A DNA stretch of 7,224 bases from Thermoprotei archaeon (GTDB lineage Archaea > Thermoproteota > Thermoprotei > Thermofilales > B15-G2), in assembly GCA_003649445.1 (NCBI GenBank), contig QMRV01000088.1:1-7224 (forward strand), read 5' to 3'. Both the position numbers and the translations under genes were made by a program. Each line of letters opens with the position of its first letter. The first letter of the stretch is position 1. The notes under the pieces were generated by a model. It was not told the DNA's origin. It worked only from the letters and a program-made list of their open reading frames with translations, and did not search any database. Of this stretch, positions 5,104 to 7,224 are shown piece after piece.

Positions 5104-5813
5104 ATTTTTTCGCGCTCAAATAGAGCTTCAAGGAGCTTGTAGAAAGTTTCTGAAATAGATCTATTGTCTATTAATATTCCTACATCATGTCCTGAAAGCA
5201 TGTCTTCGTCATCAGGAACCGATAAGAAAATTAGTATCTTGTCTCTTGTTGAAACAATATTGCATTCCGCTTCACACTCCTTTATTTCAATTAGCCTGAA
5301 ATCGGGGTTTTTAAGTCTCCTGCTCAAGTACTTTGATAATCGTCTCCAAGTCGGCTTAGTTAATATAGCATAAATAGGTCCGGGAGCAGAGAGCATTTCA
5401 GAAACAATGTTATTTACAGGAATTCTGCCTTTAAGAAAAATAGCTAGCTTTTCTGCCCGTGATACAGGGACTTTCTCATATATTGGAACAAGTTTATCTT
5501 TAAGCTCTCGAGCTACTTTCTCAAATCTCTCTATTCTCTTCCGGTACTCATTTTCAAGATTTTCTTTAAGTGTCTTTAAGGCTATTTCAGGGTGAACAGC
5601 CTTGTACTTAATAGGCCTCCCACCTAGAGAAACCACAAGTCCTTTGCTTTCAAGACTACTCAATACATCATATGTTTTAGTGTAAGGTACTCCAGCTAAA
5701 TCACTTAATTCGCTTACAGTAGCTACCCCCCTAATACATAGAGCAATATATATTTTTGCCTCCTGATACGTGAGCCCAAGATCCATTAACATTCTAACAT
5801 GTTGTTCACTCAT
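5100..5813 (-). CDS. TrmB-family transcriptional regulator
   Basis: 237 residues from ATG 5813. TrmB proteins are archaeal regulators with an N-terminal winged helix and a ligand-sensing C-terminal part, often controlling sugar uptake and metabolism. Seen: DLGLTYQEAKIYIALCIRG (11-29), ELSDLAGVPYTKTYDVLSSL (35-54) as recognition-helix region, a wing with GGRPIKYKAVHPE (64-76), an amphipathic coiled-coil-like helix (about 80-112) for dimerisation, and a C-terminal alpha/beta domain ending in HDVGILIDNRSI and a TFYKLLEALFE helix. It is shorter than full-length TrmB (about 340), so the sugar-binding domain is probably absent or different and the ligand is unknown. An ATG 11 codons upstream (5846) is rejected: it lies only about 20 bases from the TATA box, whereas 5813 has a GGTGG Shine-Dalgarno six bases upstream. 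The gene is followed with ATGA overlap by a secreted stump, suggesting that it regulates its own operon. Confidence 0.85.
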   Translation of the reverse strand: MSEQHVRMLMDLGLTYQEAKIYIALCIRGVATVSELSDLAGVPYTKTYDVLSSLESKGLVVSLGGRPIKYKAVHPEIALKTLKENLENEYRKRIERFEKVARELKDKLVPIYEKVPVSRAEKLAIFLKGRIPVNNIVSEMLSAPGPIYAILTKPTWRRLSKYLSRRLKNPDFRLIEIKECEAECNIVSTRDKILIFLSVPDDEDMLSGHDVGILIDNRSISETFYKLLEALFEREKI

Positions 5814-5819
5814 TTTAAG

Positions 5820-5824
5820 CCACC
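5820..5824 (-). promoter_or_regulatory. Ribosome binding site of the TrmB-family gene
   Basis: GGTGG on the minus strand lies six bases before the ATG at 5813. It decides between the two in-frame ATG codons (5813 and 5846) in favour of the shorter protein. Confidence 0.6.
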
Positions 5825-5859
5825 TGCCCCCTATGAAAACATACATAACTTGCCTTACT

Positions 5860-5872
5860 TAATATATATAAT
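5860..5872 (-). promoter_or_regulatory. TATA box for the TrmB-family gene
   Basis: A run of alternating T and A (AATTATATATATTAAG on the minus strand) is centred near 5866. Initiation about 25 bases downstream, near 5840, would give a leader of about 27 nt with the GGTGG site before the ATG at 5813. The element is nearly symmetrical and could also support plus-strand transcription. Confidence 0.55.
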
Positions 5873-5941
5873 TGGGAAAACTATTATATGAAACTTTTCG
5901 TACTCGTAGATTTCCATATTCCTCTAGTTAATATTATGAAG

Positions 5942-5947
5942 AAAAAA
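5942..5947 (-). terminator. Oligo-T terminator after the peptidase gene
   Basis: A T6 run on the minus strand lies about 24 bases beyond the TAA of the C25-like gene, with no hairpin in front of it, as expected of archaeal termination. It lies upstream of the TATA box of the TrmB-family gene, so the two genes are probably separate transcription units. Confidence 0.45.
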
Positions 5948-5970
5948 TATTAATGAGTAACCCTTTCGTC

Positions 5971-7224
5971 TTAAATAAATGTTCTATGAAACTTTCTTAC
6001 CCGCAAAATAGCTATAGTTACAACTACTACAGCTATTAATGCAGCTAAGTACATTAAGTAAGTGTAGTCAAGTTTCTTTTCAAATACTATTTTTCTAGGA
6101 CGCTTCATTTTACACGCGATAAAGTTCACATAGTATACGCTGCCCTTTTTAAGCGGAGGATCTCCTTTCTTCCATACGTACAGTAGAACAAAGTTGTCTG
6201 CCACTACTGCCTTGTAGGCATTTGTTGAGATTACTGTCACGTTCTCTACTCTAAATGGAAGAATAATCACTGGATGTCTATTACCCCACTTACCGTTCCA
6301 TCCGGGTGTTCCATCTTTGTTCATTATTATACCTACAGTTATATTCATGTAGGTCTGATTAAGATACTCTACATGAATAAATCTCGTGTACATTCGCTCA
6401 ATAGATACCTCTGCTTTCACATCGAGTGCTGGGTCTCCGTAGAGCGCTGGCCCATTTATGTCTTTCTTCAAGTACTCGTGGTTAGGTCCTGGAACCAAGT
6501 TGATCATATCGAAGATCGCTGACTGCTGGTTCGCGAAAAAGGCTTCAGCCCAAGTATAGTTGTCTTGCTCAATAAAGTAAGCAGGTATTCCGCCCATCAT
6601 GTAGCTGTAGGGTCCTTCTTCGATAACATATCCTGTGTAGAATACTGCTCCGCCAGAATGTATCCATGCTGGAGCCATGCTGTCTTTTCCCCTTATTGCT
6701 CCTATGTAGCAGTTACCTAGCCCGAAGTATATTTTAGGGTTAGTCGACTTAATTAAGTGCGCCGAGTTATTTGCCGCTATAGCATATACTTTTCCGTCTT
6801 CTGAAACAAAGTAGCCTTCAGGCCAAGGGTCAGGGTAATGTACTTGCCACCTATCGTGATTCCCATGACCACTCGTAATAATCATGTCAAACTGATTACT
6901 ATTCACTAAGTCTGCAAGAAGTAGCGTAGAGTCTTTAGGTATCTTCTTCTCCACTTTTGTTCCATTGGAATAGATAATGTAGAGTATACCGTACTTTGTT
7001 TCAGGCTTCATTACTCCTCCTTCTTTAATATAGTAAACCCACCTAACACAGCAGCACGCTAGAATACGTTTGACTTTAAAGCCTTTCATTAAAACTACCC
7101 TCAAAGCATCATCATAACTATATCCAGTTAATATAGCCCACACAGCGTCTACATAGGGGTCGTCGTCAAGTCCTCTCATAAGCCTATTAACGCTTTTAAC
7201 AAATTCAGGCGACGCTTCGCTAGG
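5971..7224 (-). CDS. Membrane-anchored C25/gingipain-like cysteine peptidase, C-terminal part
   Basis: The minus-strand frame is open to the right edge, so the 417 visible residues are the C-terminal portion; the Met at 7179 is internal, since DPYVDAVWAILTGY begins right after it and belongs to a domain starting further upstream. Seen: IITSGHGNHDRW with a candidate catalytic His (codon 6865-6867), YFGLGNCYIGAI with a candidate catalytic Cys (codon 6709-6711), a Gly-rich AWIHSGGAVFYTGY segment, and ALYGDPALDV, a GDP motif common at the end of C25 peptidase domains. A beta-rich domain follows, then one hydrophobic segment (YLMYLAALIAVVVVTIAILR, 5997-6056) and a basic tail, giving an outside catalytic domain anchored by a C-terminal helix. 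Six N-x-S/T sequons fit an archaeal surface glycoprotein. A signal peptide would lie outside the window. The gene ends with TAA and an oligo-T run. The substrate is unknown; the catalytic assignment is by motif only. Confidence 0.72.
   Translation of the reverse strand, partial: PSEASPEFVKSVNRLMRGLDDDPYVDAVWAILTGYSYDDALRVVLMKGFKVKRILACCCVRWVYYIKEGGVMKPETKYGILYIIYSNGTKVEKKIPKDSTLLLADLVNSNQFDMIITSGHGNHDRWQVHYPDPWPEGYFVSEDGKVYAIAANNSAHLIKSTNPKIYFGLGNCYIGAIRGKDSMAPAWIHSGGAVFYTGYVIEEGPYSYMMGGIPAYFIEQDNYTWAEAFFANQQSAIFDMINLVPGPNHEYLKKDINGPALYGDPALDVKAEVSIERMYTRFIHVEYLNQTYMNITVGIIMNKDGTPGWNGKWGNRHPVIILPFRVENVTVISTNAYKAVVADNFVLLYVWKKGDPPLKKGSVYYVNFIACKMKRPRKIVFEKKLDYTYLMYLAALIAVVVVTIAILRVRKFHRTFI

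Noticed and set aside
5164..5595. Short plus-strand frames within the TrmB-family gene, and one at 6274-6522 within the peptidase gene
   Set aside because: They are antisense to well-supported genes, with no start signals and shadow-type composition.

Overview
The window reads as part of an AT-rich archaeal chromosome, most likely from a thermophilic member of the Thermoproteota or a related deep lineage; the exact taxon cannot be fixed from sequence alone. The reasons are: archaeal TATA boxes placed 20-30 nt before starts, apparently leaderless genes (some with GTG starts), a TrmB-family regulator, an archaeal-type ATPase with a DUF234-like C-terminus, oligo-T termination, and many AGA/AGG and ATA codons. 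No rRNA, tRNA, CRISPR array, transposase or IS end was seen.

Layout. At the left edge (1-690, minus strand) lies the N-terminal part of a GH42-like glycoside hydrolase. It is divergent from an AAA-type ATPase carrying a C-terminal PD-(D/E)XK-like domain (864-2174, plus). The 173 bp between them hold two outward-facing TATA boxes with a perfect 10-bp-arm palindrome (763-788) between them, a good operator candidate. The ATPase converges on a URO-D-superfamily protein (2193-3314, minus). That gene is in turn divergent from a flavodoxin-like protein (best start 3404, end 3880, plus).

From about 3881 to 4920 there is a cluster of decayed plus-strand genes. The first is a ChrB-type chromate-resistance-domain gene (3927-4439). 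Its promoter, GTG start, frame and stop are all intact, but two in-frame TGA codons sit at places where Trp (first) or an aromatic residue (second) is expected. Ten bases later comes the start of an MFS transporter, which is frameshifted almost at once and cut off after its first two membrane segments. An unidentified coding remnant is spliced on behind it (about 4657-4920). The ChrB-MFS pair looks like a former operon, plausibly for oxyanion/metal resistance.

On the right, on the minus strand, a membrane-anchored, extracellular C25/gingipain-like cysteine peptidase (5971-7224, N-terminus outside the window) ends in an oligo-T terminator. It is followed by a separately promoted TrmB-family regulator (5100-5813). 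The regulator's stop codon overlaps the start of a short protein with a signal peptide (4873-5103), which looks like the stump of a longer surface protein and runs antisense into the decayed cluster.

The most noteworthy items are the ChrB-like frame interrupted only by two TGA codons, the palindrome between back-to-back TATA boxes, the altered active-site motifs in the GH42-like and URO-D-like proteins, and the peptidase / TrmB / secreted-stump neighbourhood. I see no convincing evidence for a complete, entirely new system; most of the novelty lies in gene decay and in unusual family members.
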